From Pseudomonas veronii (GTDB taxonomy: Bacteria; Pseudomonadota; Gammaproteobacteria; Pseudomonadales; Pseudomonadaceae), in the NCBI RefSeq assembly GCF_001439695.1, contig NZ_JYLL01000007.1, forward strand, positions 186,001-250,000: a stretch of 64,000 nt of DNA, given 5' to 3'. The position numbers were made by a program, and so were the translations under genes. Within the stretch, counting starts at the first letter, position 1, and each line of letters begins with the position of its first letter. The notes under the pieces were generated by a model. That model was not told where the DNA came from and made no database searches. It worked only from the letters and a program-made list of their open reading frames with translations. This document shows, piece by piece, positions 28,459 through 38,201 of the stretch.

Positions 28459-28496
28459 AACACCGCCACGACCTCACCGTCGCGGCGGTGTTTTCG
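28459..28496 (+). terminator. Terminator after the first tRNA-fMet
   Basis: ACACCGCC (28460-28467) pairs with GGCGGTGT (28484-28491), followed by TTTCGTTT. It ends the tRNA transcript about 20 bases after the CCA. The rest of 28497-28739 holds no recognisable gene; a 64-codon frame there lacks family features. Confidence 0.8.
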
Positions 28497-28739
28497 TTTG
28501 TGCTGATTTTAATGACTGAGACTGAGGGCGATGGTCGCGCCCGGTTTCGGCTCGATTGCTTGATAAAAATCAACGTTATGTACAGCCCTTGGTTGGTAAC
28601 GTTTACCCGGATGGGCAAGCATCGGAATTCACCTGCCGCCACGGATGAAATAACGCGCTCGCGTTTGCGTCTCGCGGCCTGACAGGTGCTGGTGTACGCC
28701 TCAATCGATCTTCACGCCTCCCCACTCAAGGATCGGATC

Positions 28740-29783
28740 ATGACGGCCATCCCGAGTAACGATGCAAAGTGGTCTTGGCGGCGTGTCACAAGGATTGTTC
28801 TGATCCTTGTCATCGTCTTGGCAGCCGGCGCCGGTGGCGCCTGGTACTGGTGGCAAAGCCAGCAAGGCAAGTTGCCCGAGGGCATTGTCTCCGGGAACGG
28901 CCGCATCGAATCCGACCAAATCGACATCGCCGCGAAGCTGGCCGGACGCGTGCGCGAGGTGCTGGCCCGGGAAGGCGACCTCGTCGCCGAAGGCCAGGTG
29001 CTCGCCCGCCTCGATACCACGGAGTTGCAAGCGCAACGTGCCAAATATGCCGCCGACGTGGCTTCCGAGGAGGCCTCGATGCTCGAGGCAAAGGCGACTG
29101 TCGTGCAACGGCAAGCAGAACTGACCCTCAAGGAAGCAAAGCTGCGCCGCGCCCTCAAGCTGATCGTCACCGGGGCGATCAGTGAGGACAACCGCGATGA
29201 GGCGCAGGGCGAACGCGATTCTGCGCGCGCCGTTCTCGACGCCGCGCAGCGGACCGTGACCGCGCGCGAGCGTTCGGTGGTGGCCGCACAAGCCCTGGTT
29301 AATCAGACCGACGCCCAGATCGCCGACACCATTCTTGTGGCGCCCGTGCAGGGGCGTGTTCTGTATCGTCTCGTCAACCCCGGGGAAGTCGTTTCGGCGG
29401 GCGGAAAGGTGCTGACGATCATCGACCTGTCCGAAATCTACATGGAGATTTATCTCCCCTCCGAACAGGCCATGCGCGTAACGATCGGGTCGGCCGCGCG
29501 AATTGTGTTCGACGGTGCCGACTTCGCCGTGCCGGCCAAAGTGAGTTTCGTGTCGCCGGACGCGCAGTTCACGCCCAAGCAGGTCGAGACGCGCAGCGAA
29601 CGCGACAAGCTTATGTTCCGGGTCAAGCTGCGCATCCCGCCGAGCCTCATCGCGCGCCACCTCAACCAAGTGAAAACGGGCACCCGCGGCATCGGTTATG
29701 TGCGCCTCGATCCGAACCCGCCCAATTGGCCGGACACCCTGCAAAAGCGCATTCAGGCTGATCCTGTCGACGCCGAGGATTGA
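28740..29783 (+). CDS. HlyD-family membrane-fusion protein of an RbbA-type ABC exporter
   Basis: Periplasmic adaptor of 347 residues. The N-terminal membrane anchor is at about residues 15-37 (VLILVIVLAAGAGGAWYWW). The lipoyl-like segment GRIESDQIDIAAKLAGRVREVLAREGDLVAEGQVLARLD is followed by a coiled coil (residues 85-175, rich in Glu/Ala/Arg) and a second lipoyl half, ILVAPVQGRVLYRLVNPGEVV. It matches YhiI of E. coli in length and in its RbbA/YhhJ partners. The ATG at 28740 has AAGGAT upstream. It is the first of three genes; the stop is 2 bp before the next ATG. Codon use shows more CTC and TCG than neighbouring genes. The substrate is unknown. Confidence 0.9.
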   Translation: MTAIPSNDAKWSWRRVTRIVLILVIVLAAGAGGAWYWWQSQQGKLPEGIVSGNGRIESDQIDIAAKLAGRVREVLAREGDLVAEGQVLARLDTTELQAQRAKYAADVASEEASMLEAKATVVQRQAELTLKEAKLRRALKLIVTGAISEDNRDEAQGERDSARAVLDAAQRTVTARERSVVAAQALVNQTDAQIADTILVAPVQGRVLYRLVNPGEVVSAGGKVLTIIDLSEIYMEIYLPSEQAMRVTIGSAARIVFDGADFAVPAKVSFVSPDAQFTPKQVETRSERDKLMFRVKLRIPPSLIARHLNQVKTGTRGIGYVRLDPNPPNWPDTLQKRIQADPVDAED

Positions 29784-29785
29784 TA

Positions 29786-32527
29786 ATGGAGACTCGCGCA
29801 GCGCTGATTGCCGAGGTTTCCAACGCGAGCCATGTCTATGGCAAGGTTCTAGCGCTCGACAATGTCTCGCTCGCACTGCCGAGCGGCCAGATGACGGGCA
29901 TCATCGGCCCTGACGCCGCCGGCAAGTCCACGCTGCTCGGCCTGATCGCCGGTGCGCGGAAGATGCAGACCGGATCGGTCGAGGTCCTCGGCGGCAGCAT
30001 GAGCAATGCCCGGCACCGCCGCTCCGTCTGCACACGCATTGCCTATATGCCGCAAGGGCTCGGCAAAAACCTCTATCAGGAGATCAGCGTCCGCGAGAAC
30101 CTGGCCTTCTTCGCCACCCTCTTCGGCCTGTCCGCATCGGAACGTGACGCACGCACCCGGCGCCTGGCGGCGGCGATAGGCTTACTCGCGTTTCTCGAGC
30201 GGCCGGCCGGAAAGCTGTCGGGCGGCATGAAGCAAAAGCTCGGCCTGTGCTGCGCGCTCATTCACGACCCCGACCTGCTCATTCTCGATGAGCCGACGAC
30301 CGGCGTCGATCCGTTGTCGCGTCGACAGTTCTGGGACCTGATCAGCGAACTGCGGCGCGAGCGACCGACGATGAGTGTCGTCATCTCCACCGCCTATATG
30401 GACGAGGCCGGCCAATGCGATTGGCTCATCGCAATGGATCACGCCCGCGTGCTTGCCTGCGGCACCGCGGATGAGCTGCGCGAGAAGACCGGCCAACAAG
30501 ACATCGAAGCGGTGTTTGCCGCCCTGCAGCCGGGGCACAAATCGACGGCGCAGCGCTTCGTCATTCCGCCGCGCCAACCAGGCAGCGAGGCGCCGGTCAT
30601 TGTCGCGAGGAATCTGACACGTCGTTTCGGCAGTTTCACCGCGGTCGATAACGTCAGCTTCGCCATCGAGCGCGGAGAAATCTTCGGCTTCCTCGGCTCG
30701 AACGGCAGCGGCAAGACCACCACCATGAAGATGCTGACCGGACTCCTGGCGCCAAGCGAGGGAGAGGCCGAGGTCTGCGGCAAACCTGTCGATGCCAACG
30801 ACCTGTCGGTCCGCCAGCGCGTCGGCTTCATGTCGCAATCGTTCTCGCTCTATGGCGAACTCACCGTGCGGCAAAACCTGCGTCTTCATGCACGCCTTTT
30901 TCATCTGGCCGCGGACCACGCTAACGCGCGTATCGCCCAGCTCATGGTCGATGTCGGCCTTGTCGACTATGCCGACACCGAAGCGAACTCGCTGCCGCTC
31001 GGCGTGCGACAGCGCCTTTCGCTGGCCGTGGGGATCGTTCACGACCCCGAGTTGCTGATCCTTGACGAGCCGACCTCGGGCGTCGATCCGCTGGCACGCG
31101 ATGAATTCTGGCGTTTGCTCGGCGATCTCTCGCGAACCCGCAATGTCACGATCTTCGTCTCCACGCATTTCATGAGCGAAGCCATGCGCTGCGACCGCAT
31201 CTCATTGATGCACGCAGGTCGCGTCCTCGTCTGCGACACGCCGCAAAACGTCATTACCGCCAAGGGCAGCGCGAATCTCGAAGAGGCGTTCATCGCCTAT
31301 ATCGAGGATGCCGAGCCCGCTGCGCCCGCGCCCTCCGTGGCGGATGCCGAGGCGCAGACCCAGCGCGATGCAGCGGCGTTGTCGCCCAGCCGCTCGACCT
31401 TCATGCCGCTGCGCCGCCTCCTGGCCTTTACCAAGTGCGAGACGTTGTCGCTTATGCGCGATCCGGTGCGGCTCGCCTTCGCCTTCCTCGGCTCCTTCAT
31501 CATGCTGTTGATCTTCGGCTTCGGCGTCTCCAGCGATGTGACCAACCTCACCTATGCGGCGTTCGACCACGACGACACGCCGGAGAGCAGAGCCTATCTC
31601 GCCAACTACTCGAGCTCCCGATATTTCACCGAAAAGACGCCGATCCACAGTGTCGACGAAATGCAAAGGCGCCTGAAGTCGAACGACATCACGCTGGCCA
31701 TCGAAATCCCACCTGGCTTCGGGCGCCTGGTAAAGCGCGACTCGGATTGGCAGGTATCGGCCTGGATCGACGGCGCCAACACCTCGCGTGCCGCCACCAT
31801 CGAGGGTTACGTCGAGTCGGCGCACAACCTCTTCGCCGAAGAGAGAAAGCGCCAGTCCAGCGACGTAGCGAGCAAGAAACCGACGACCAGCATCGTGATC
31901 CGCAACCGTTACAACCCGACGGCCGAGAGCATTTATGCAATCGGGCCGGCCGTGCCGGCGATGTTGCTCATGATGTTTCTCGCCATTCTCACAGCCGTCA
32001 GCGTTGCCCGTGAAAAGGAGATCGGCACGATCACGAACTTCTACGCCACGCCCACGACGCGCCTGGAGTTCCTGATCGGCAAACAACTGCCCTACATTGG
32101 CGTCGGCATGATCAATTTCTTCATCATGACCGTGACCGTGCGGTTCCTCTTCGATGTTCCGCTCAAGGGCGACGGCCTCACGCTGACCCTGGGCGCGCTG
32201 TTCTATGTGGCGGCGGCCACCGGCTACGGGCTGTTCATCTCGACGTTCACCTCAAGCCAGGTCGCAGCGGTGTTCGCCGGAGCGGTGCTGTCGATGCTGC
32301 CGACCATGCAGTTCTCCGGCATGATGCAGCCCGTCTCGACGCTGGAGGGCGGCGCGCGCCTCATGGGGTACCTCTGGCCGACGAGCTATTACATGCACAT
32401 GAGTGTCGGTGCGTTTACCAAGGGGCTTGGCTTCACCGACATGGTGACCGACCTGCTCGCGCTGAGCCTGTTTTGCCCGGCCTTCTTATTGCTGTCCGCG
32501 CTGCTCCTGCGCAAACAGGAGAAATAA
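29786..32527 (+). CDS. rbbA: RbbA-type ABC protein: two fused nucleotide-binding domains plus ABC-2 membrane domain
   Basis: Single polypeptide of 913 residues, close to E. coli RbbA (about 911). NBD1 (residues 5-240) has Walker A GPDAAGKST, signature LSGGMKQKLGL and Walker B LLILDEPTTGVDP. NBD2 (about 270-500) has Walker A GSNGSGKTTT, signature-like LPLGVRQRLSLA and Walker B LLILDEPTSGVDP. From about residue 545 an ABC-2 permease domain has one membrane helix, a large outer loop and five more helices near the C-terminus. RbbA in E. coli was reported as ribosome-bound, while the gene context with HlyD and YhhJ indicates export. The ATG at 29786 is preferred over TTG 29780. The gene precedes the permease by 1 bp. 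Confidence 0.9.
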   Translation: METRAALIAEVSNASHVYGKVLALDNVSLALPSGQMTGIIGPDAAGKSTLLGLIAGARKMQTGSVEVLGGSMSNARHRRSVCTRIAYMPQGLGKNLYQEISVRENLAFFATLFGLSASERDARTRRLAAAIGLLAFLERPAGKLSGGMKQKLGLCCALIHDPDLLILDEPTTGVDPLSRRQFWDLISELRRERPTMSVVISTAYMDEAGQCDWLIAMDHARVLACGTADELREKTGQQDIEAVFAALQPGHKSTAQRFVIPPRQPGSEAPVIVARNLTRRFGSFTAVDNVSFAIERGEIFGFLGSNGSGKTTTMKMLTGLLAPSEGEAEVCGKPVDANDLSVRQRVGFMSQSFSLYGELTVRQNLRLHARLFHLAADHANARIAQLMVDVGLVDYADTEANSLPLGVRQRLSLAVGIVHDPELLILDEPTSGVDPLARDEFWRLLGDLSRTRNVTIFVSTHFMSEAMRCDRISLMHAGRVLVCDTPQNVITAKGSANLEEAFIAYIEDAEPAAPAPSVADAEAQTQRDAAALSPSRSTFMPLRRLLAFTKCETLSLMRDPVRLAFAFLGSFIMLLIFGFGVSSDVTNLTYAAFDHDDTPESRAYLANYSSSRYFTEKTPIHSVDEMQRRLKSNDITLAIEIPPGFGRLVKRDSDWQVSAWIDGANTSRAATIEGYVESAHNLFAEERKRQSSDVASKKPTTSIVIRNRYNPTAESIYAIGPAVPAMLLMMFLAILTAVSVAREKEIGTITNFYATPTTRLEFLIGKQLPYIGVGMINFFIMTVTVRFLFDVPLKGDGLTLTLGALFYVAAATGYGLFISTFTSSQVAAVFAGAVLSMLPTMQFSGMMQPVSTLEGGARLMGYLWPTSYYMHMSVGAFTKGLGFTDMVTDLLALSLFCPAFLLLSALLLRKQEK

Positions 32528-32528
32528 G

Positions 32529-33653
32529 ATGCAGAGTCTCTCCAACATTTTCTGGCTCGGCGTCAAAGATCTGCGCACCCTCTCGAAGGACCTGATGATG
32601 ATCCTCTTCATCATCTATTCCTTCGGCCTCAGCATTTATATGCAGTCGACCGGAGCCGGCGAGACCGTCAACAATGCCTCCGTGGCGATCGTCGACGAGG
32701 ACCACTCCAGCCTGTCGCGATCGATTGCCGGACTGTTCTATCCGCCGTACTTCCAGGCAGCCAAGATGATCAGTGCCGCCGACATCGATCGCGGCATGGA
32801 CAACGGCCTTTACACCCTCGTCATCGTGATTCCTCCGCACTTTGAAGCGGATGTGCGAAAGGGCCGCGATATCGAAGTCCAGGTCAACGCAGACGCCACC
32901 GCGGTCCAGCAGGCGTCCCTGGGGTCGGGTTATATCCAGAACATGGTGACCGACGAAGTCACGCGCTACCGACAGGAGGCGCAGCAAACCACCGGGCTGC
33001 CCTCCGATCTCGTCGTGCGCCGCGCCTTCAATGCCAACGGCACACAATCCTGGTTCCGCGCGATCGTCGGCCTTGCCGATCAGTTGTCGATGCTGATCAT
33101 TATCCTGACCGGCGCGGCGCTCTTGCGCGAGCGCGAGCACGGCACGATCGAGCACTTGTTGGTGATGCCGTTGACGGCCTTCGAGATAGCGCTCGCCAAA
33201 GTGTGGTCGAGCGGGCTGGTGATCTTCATCGGTTTCATCTGTTCCCTGTTGTTCGTGGTCGAGGGCCTTCTCGACGTTCCGATTGCTGGCTCGCGCGGTG
33301 TGCTGCTGCTCGGCACCCTCATCTATATCTTCGCCACGGCAGCGATCGGCATCTTTCTTGGCACCCTCGCCCGCACCATGGCGCAATTTGCCCTGCTGAT
33401 GATGATGGCCGTCATGCCGATGATGATGCTGTCGGGCGGCATGTCGCCCATCGAGAGCCAGCCGCAATGGGTCCAGTACGTGACGTGGTTTTTCCCGTCG
33501 CGGCACTATGTGAGCTTCATGCAGGCGATCGTGTATCGAGGCGCGGGCCTCGATATCGTGTGGAAAGAGTTCGTGACGGTCCTGGTGATGGGCGTGACAT
33601 TTATCGCGATGAGTTTGCTGCTGTTCCGCCAGTCTGTTGCGACCTTGCGCTAA
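32529..33653 (+). CDS. yhhJ: ABC-2 type permease, YhhJ-like
   Basis: Inner-membrane permease of 374 residues with the ABC-2 layout: membrane helix at residues 20-38 (MMILFIIYSFGLSIYMQ), a large extracytoplasmic loop (about 40-175) and five helices in the C-terminal half. Conserved motifs include IVGLADQLSMLIIILTGAALLREREHGTIEHLLVMPL and MMMLSGGMSPIESQPQWVQYVTWFFPSRHYV. It is the partner of the RbbA-like protein and together they would form the membrane channel. It is the last gene of the cassette; the second tRNA-fMet begins 174 bp downstream. Confidence 0.9.
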   Translation: MQSLSNIFWLGVKDLRTLSKDLMMILFIIYSFGLSIYMQSTGAGETVNNASVAIVDEDHSSLSRSIAGLFYPPYFQAAKMISAADIDRGMDNGLYTLVIVIPPHFEADVRKGRDIEVQVNADATAVQQASLGSGYIQNMVTDEVTRYRQEAQQTTGLPSDLVVRRAFNANGTQSWFRAIVGLADQLSMLIIILTGAALLREREHGTIEHLLVMPLTAFEIALAKVWSSGLVIFIGFICSLLFVVEGLLDVPIAGSRGVLLLGTLIYIFATAAIGIFLGTLARTMAQFALLMMMAVMPMMMLSGGMSPIESQPQWVQYVTWFFPSRHYVSFMQAIVYRGAGLDIVWKEFVTVLVMGVTFIAMSLLLFRQSVATLR

Positions 33654-33787
33654 GGCTTTTTTGCGCCTGCCCGCGTCAGGCGTGGACGATTGTCCGACAA
33701 AAAACCTTGCCCGAGCGCGCACTTAGCGCATTTCGTTGAGATTCAACGGCCAATTTGCACTTATTTGACCCAACGGACCATTAACGG

Positions 33788-33815
33788 TTGACACTCCGCC
33801 GCTGGGCTGTAGAAT
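33788..33815 (+). promoter_or_regulatory. Sigma-70 promoter of the second tRNA-fMet gene
   Basis: TTGACA (33788-33793), 16 bp, TAGAAT (33810-33815). The spacer differs from that of the first copy at several positions although both hexamers are identical. Confidence 0.85.
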
Positions 33816-33827
33816 GCCGGCCACAGA

Positions 33828-33904
<77 letters not shown>

Positions 33905-33908
33905 AACA

Positions 33909-33943
33909 TCAAAAAAGGCTACTCGAAAGAGTGGCCTTTTTTG
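33909..33943 (+). terminator. Terminator after the second tRNA-fMet
   Basis: AAAAAAGGCTACTC pairs with GAGTGGCCTTTTTT (one mismatch) over a GAAA tetraloop. Between here and the mprF start at 34172 there is AT-rich sequence likely to hold the mprF promoter, but I see no clear hexamers. Confidence 0.88.
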
Positions 33944-34171
33944 TATCTGACAAAAAAGTTCTTCTGAAACAATGACATGGCATCTTTCATGAAACCCTAG
34001 ACGTTTCGTGGAGTCCATTTCATCGCACGCTATGCTTGATCCTTCTACGACCAATGGCCGCAGTCGCCGCATCCGGTGATCCGCGTTAATATTTGTAATT
34101 ATTTTGTCCATAGGGATTGGTAACTTGGCTGGATACCCCCATCCTGTCGCGCACAATCCACGAGGTGATTG

Positions 34172-36814
34172 ATGCGCGCCAACTCGTCTGAACCACAAGA
34201 CCCTGTCACAGCGACACAACCGATCACTCCCACCCGTTTGCGCTGGCTGGATCTGTTAAGCAAGTATCGGCAACCCATCGGGCTGGCCGTGACGCTGTTG
34301 CTGTTCGCAATCGCCCTGATCGCCTGCCGACACCTGCTGCTGGAACTGGATCTCTACGCCCTCCACGACTCGATCCTGGAAGTACCCAAACCGGCGTTGC
34401 TGGGCGCGTTCGTCGCCGCCATCGCCGGCTTCGTCATTCTATTGGGCTATGAGTTCTCCGGCGCACGCTATGCCGGGGTGAAACTGCCCCGCAAGACCCT
34501 CGCCCTCGGCGGCTTTACCGCCTTTGCCATCGGCAACGCCATTGGCCTGTCGATGCTCTCGGGCGGTTCGGTGCGTTACCGTTTATATGCGCGCCATGGC
34601 ATCGGGGCTTCGGAAGTCGCCCGCATGACTGTGTTCGCCAGCCTCTCCCTGGGCTGCGCCCTGCCGCCGCTGGCGGCCTTGGCCACCTTGAGCAACTTGC
34701 CCGCCGCGTCCACTGCCCTGCATGTGTCGCAAGGCTTGCTGGGGGCGATTGCCGGCGTCGTGTTGCTGTTGTCGGCCGCGCTGTGCATCGGGATTTATCG
34801 CCGTCGCCTGCCGGAACAGCCCTACGCGGACAACCTGCTGGTCAAGGTCGGCCGCCGCACCCTGCGCCTGCCCGGTCGACGCCTGACGTTCCTGCAACTG
34901 ATCATCACCGCGCTGGACGTCGCCGCTGCCGCCACCGTCCTTTATATGCTGCTGCCGGAAGCGCCACCGTTCGGCCCGTTCCTGCTGGTGTACCTGCTGG
35001 CGCTGGCCGCTGGCGTACTCAGCCATGTGCCGGGTGGCGTCGGGGTGTTCGAGGCGATCCTGCTCGCGGCCTTTGCCGACAAGCTCGGCGCCGCGCCATT
35101 GGCCGCCGCCCTGCTGCTGTACCGCATGATCTATGTGGTGCTGCCGCTGCTGATCGCCTGTGTGTTCCTGCTGGTCAACGAGGCCCAGCGCCTGTTCCAG
35201 ACCCAGCAGAGCCTGCGCGTGGCGTCGGGCTTCGCCGCGCCGGTGCTGGCCGTACTGGTTTTTTTGTCCGGCGTGGTCCTGCTGTTTTCCGGCGCCACGC
35301 CGGAGATCGACTCACGCCTGGAAAACATCGGCTTCCTGATTCCCCACCGCCTGATTGACGCCTCGCACTTTGGCGCGAGCCTGATCGGCGTGTTGTGTCT
35401 GTTGCTGGCCCAAGGCCTGCGTCGACGCTTGTCGGCGGCCTGGATGTTGACCATGGTGCTGCTGCTGACCGGCGCCCTGCTCTCACTGCTCAAGGGCTTC
35501 GACTGGGAAGAAGCCAGCCTGATGACCATGACCGCCGTGCTGCTGGCGATCTTCCGCCGCTCCTTCTACCGCGCCAGCCGACTGACCGAATTGCCGTTCT
35601 CGCCGCTGTATCTGGTAGCCAGCGTGTGCGTGCTGGGGGCTTCGATCTGGCTGCTGCTGTTTGCCTATCAAGACGTCCCGTATAGCCACCAACTGTGGTG
35701 GCAGTTCACCCTCGACGCCAACGCCCCGCGCGGCCTGCGCTCGCTGTTGGGGGCCGCGGTGCTGCTGGTGATCGTGTCGCTGACCTGGCTGCTGCGTACC
35801 GCGCGCCCGGTGATCCACCTGCCGACAGCCGAAGAACTGGAACGCGCCACCAAGATCCTGATGGCCTCATCGCAACCCGACGGCGGCCTGGCGCTGACCG
35901 GCGACAAGGCGCTGCTGTTCCACCCCAACGACGAAGCCTTCCTGATGTACGCCCGTCGCGGGCGCAGCCTGGTAGCCCTGTACGACCCGATCGGCCCGAC
36001 CCAACCCCGCGCCGAGATGATCTGGCAGTTCCGCGACCTGTGCGACATCCACCATGCGCGCCCGGTGTTCTACCAGGTACGCGCGGAAAACCTGCCGTAC
36101 TACATGGACATCGGCCTGACCGCGATCAAGCTGGGCGAAGAAGCCCGCGTCGACCTGAAACGCTTTGACCTGGAAGCCAAGGGCAAAGAGATGAAGGATT
36201 TGCGCTACACCTGGAACCGTGGCACCCGGGATGGCTTGTCCCTGGAGATCCACGAACCGGGCACGGCGCCGATGGACGAACTCAAGGTTATTTCCGACGC
36301 CTGGCTGACCGGCAAGAACGTGCGGGAGAAGGGGTTTTCCCTGGGACGCTTCAGCGACGACTACCTCAAGCACTTTCGCATCGCGATCATTCGCTTCGAA
36401 GGGCACCCGGTGGCCTTCGCCAACCTGCTCGAGACCTACAGCCACGACCTGGCCAGCCTCGACCTGATGCGCGCCCACCCCGATGCGCCCAAGCTGACCA
36501 TGGAATTCATGATGGTCGGCCTGATTCAACACTATAAGAGCCACGGTTATGCTCGCTTCAGCCTCGGCATGGTGCCATTGTCTGGCCTGCAACCGCGTCG
36601 TGGCGCGCCGCTGACCCAACGCCTGGGCTCGATGGTGTTCCGCCGTGGCGAGCAACTGTATAACTTCCAAGGTTTGCGCCGCTTCAAAGACAAGTTCCAG
36701 CCTGACTGGGAACCCCGTTACATGGCCGTGCCCGCAGGACTTGATCCGCTGGTGGCACTGGCCGATACCGCCGCCCTGATCGCAGGCGGCTTGACTGGAT
36801 TGGTGAAACGCTGA
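34172..36814 (+). CDS. mprF: Aminoacyl-phosphatidylglycerol synthase MprF
   Basis: Bifunctional membrane enzyme of 880 residues that transfers an amino acid (alanine in P. aeruginosa, lysine in others) from tRNA to phosphatidylglycerol and flips the product, lowering negative surface charge. The N-terminal flippase part (residues 1-540) has about 13-14 helices, with the conserved GYEFSGARYAGVKLPRKTLALGGFTAFAIGNAIGLSMLSGGSVRYRLY. The C-terminal cytosolic GNAT-fold synthase part contains ALTGDKALLFHPNDEAFLMYARRGRSLVALYDPIGP and SLGMVPLSGLQPRRGAPLTQRLGSMVFRRGEQLYNFQGLRRFKDKFQPDWEPRYMA. The stop overlaps the next start (ATGA). Resistance to cationic peptides and acid is the known effect. Confidence 0.95.
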   Translation: MRANSSEPQDPVTATQPITPTRLRWLDLLSKYRQPIGLAVTLLLFAIALIACRHLLLELDLYALHDSILEVPKPALLGAFVAAIAGFVILLGYEFSGARYAGVKLPRKTLALGGFTAFAIGNAIGLSMLSGGSVRYRLYARHGIGASEVARMTVFASLSLGCALPPLAALATLSNLPAASTALHVSQGLLGAIAGVVLLLSAALCIGIYRRRLPEQPYADNLLVKVGRRTLRLPGRRLTFLQLIITALDVAAAATVLYMLLPEAPPFGPFLLVYLLALAAGVLSHVPGGVGVFEAILLAAFADKLGAAPLAAALLLYRMIYVVLPLLIACVFLLVNEAQRLFQTQQSLRVASGFAAPVLAVLVFLSGVVLLFSGATPEIDSRLENIGFLIPHRLIDASHFGASLIGVLCLLLAQGLRRRLSAAWMLTMVLLLTGALLSLLKGFDWEEASLMTMTAVLLAIFRRSFYRASRLTELPFSPLYLVASVCVLGASIWLLLFAYQDVPYSHQLWWQFTLDANAPRGLRSLLGAAVLLVIVSLTWLLRTARPVIHLPTAEELERATKILMASSQPDGGLALTGDKALLFHPNDEAFLMYARRGRSLVALYDPIGPTQPRAEMIWQFRDLCDIHHARPVFYQVRAENLPYYMDIGLTAIKLGEEARVDLKRFDLEAKGKEMKDLRYTWNRGTRDGLSLEIHEPGTAPMDELKVISDAWLTGKNVREKGFSLGRFSDDYLKHFRIAIIRFEGHPVAFANLLETYSHDLASLDLMRAHPDAPKLTMEFMMVGLIQHYKSHGYARFSLGMVPLSGLQPRRGAPLTQRLGSMVFRRGEQLYNFQGLRRFKDKFQPDWEPRYMAVPAGLDPLVALADTAALIAGGLTGLVKR

Positions 36815-38094
36815 TGATTCGACGCTCCTGGCGGTATGTATTAGCCTTTGTGGTGCTGCTCGCCGTGGTCCTGGGTGGCGGCTATTGGTACTGGAACCGC
36901 CCTGCCCCACAGCCGACCCTGGAGCAACTGCCCCAGGCCGATGGCTCGGTGATGACCCGCGTCACCCCGGCCGGCACCCCCAAAGCCCGCGTGGCCGTGG
37001 CGGTGATGGCTGACGAGACCCTGACCGACAGCCAACTGATTGCCCTCAGCCAGGGCGGCAAGGCGCAGATCGTGCAGGTGATCCTGCCCAAGGATGACTG
37101 CACACTGCAGCAACAGGCACTGCAAGGCGCCCTGAGCCAGCTCAAGGGCCCTGCGACGCTGGTCAGCGGCATCGGCCCTGGCGCAGCCCTCGCCTGGCGC
37201 TGGCTGGCCACACAGAACGACGACAAGGCCAATGCCATCTCCGTCGGCTTCGCCCTGGTGCAGGAGGGCTGCAAAGACCCGCTGCCGAAAACCGCCGCCC
37301 ACGGCAACTGGCTGGTGGCGTGGAACGACAACCCTGACGATGAAAGCGCCAGTTTCGTGCGCGACACCCCCCGCGCCACCACCAGCATCAGCGACTACGA
37401 CATTCACTACCCACAAGTGCTGAATAACGAACTGCGCAAGCAACTGGTCGGTTCGGACAATGGCGGCCTGGCGATTCCAGTCGTGGAAGTCCCGGCAGGC
37501 CAGGCCAAGGACACCGTGACCCTGTTCCTCTCCGGTGACGGCGGCTGGCGTGACCTCGACCGCGACGTGGCCGGTGAAATGGCCAAGATCGGCTACCCGG
37601 TCGTGGGCATCGACACCCTGCGCTACTACTGGCAGCACAAGACTCCGGAACAAAGCGCCAAGGACCTCAGCGAGCTGATGCAGCACTATCGGCAGAAATG
37701 GGGCACCAAGCGCTTCGTACTGACCGGCTATTCGTTCGGCGCCGACGTGTTGCCGGCCATCTACAACCGCATGCCGGAAAGCGAGCAGCAGCGCGTCGAC
37801 GCAATCATCCTGCTGGCGTTCGCACGCACCGGCAGCTTTGAAATCGAAGTGGAAGGTTGGCTGGGCAACGCCGGCAAAGAAGCCGCGACCGGCCCGGAAA
37901 TGGCCAAGCTGCCAGCGGCCAAGGTGGTGTGCATCTACGGTGCCGAAGAGGTCGACGAAAGCGGCTGCACCGACAAGACCGCCGTCGGCGAAGCGATCAA
38001 GCTGCCGGGCGGGCACCACTTCGATGAGAACTACCCGGCGCTGGCCAAGCGTTTGGTGGATATCATCGTCAAGCACCAGGCCAAGGCCGAGTAA
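36814..38094 (+). CDS. AcvB/VirJ-family alpha/beta hydrolase, probable aminoacyl-phosphatidylglycerol hydrolase
   Basis: Periplasmic membrane-anchored protein of 426 residues. An N-terminal helix (residues 7-25) anchors it. The C-terminal VirJ domain has VTLFLSGDGGWRDLDRDVAGEMAKIGYPVVGIDTLRYYW, the nucleophile elbow GYSFGAD (Ser) and the catalytic His in GGHHFDENY. In P. aeruginosa the homologue PA0919, also directly after mprF, hydrolyses alanyl-phosphatidylglycerol. Start/stop overlap with mprF indicates coupled synthesis of enzyme and eraser. The N-terminal half (residues 40-200) resembles the second AcvB-like repeat without the Ser elbow. Confidence 0.87.
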   Translation: MIRRSWRYVLAFVVLLAVVLGGGYWYWNRPAPQPTLEQLPQADGSVMTRVTPAGTPKARVAVAVMADETLTDSQLIALSQGGKAQIVQVILPKDDCTLQQQALQGALSQLKGPATLVSGIGPGAALAWRWLATQNDDKANAISVGFALVQEGCKDPLPKTAAHGNWLVAWNDNPDDESASFVRDTPRATTSISDYDIHYPQVLNNELRKQLVGSDNGGLAIPVVEVPAGQAKDTVTLFLSGDGGWRDLDRDVAGEMAKIGYPVVGIDTLRYYWQHKTPEQSAKDLSELMQHYRQKWGTKRFVLTGYSFGADVLPAIYNRMPESEQQRVDAIILLAFARTGSFEIEVEGWLGNAGKEAATGPEMAKLPAAKVVCIYGAEEVDESGCTDKTAVGEAIKLPGGHHFDENYPALAKRLVDIIVKHQAKAE

Positions 38095-38115
38095 TTCCGC
38101 GCTGTACGCAAAACC

Positions 38116-38194
38116 CAATGTGGGAGGGGGCTTGCCCCCGATAGCGATAGGTCAGTCATACCGCTATCGGGGGCAAGCCCCCTCCCACATTGGG
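38116..38194. repeat. REPIN, GTGGGAGGGGGC family
   Basis: Left REP AATGTGGGAGGGGGCTTGCC and right inverted REP flank a short loop AGCGATAGGTCAGTCATACC. It lies between the convergent hydrolase and recJ genes. Confidence 0.92.
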
Positions 38195-38201
38195 GTTGGA
38201 A

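Noticed and set aside
28488..28682. 64-codon frame between the first tRNA-fMet and the export cassette
   Set aside because: Its start lies in the terminator of the tRNA gene and the peptide shows no family features.
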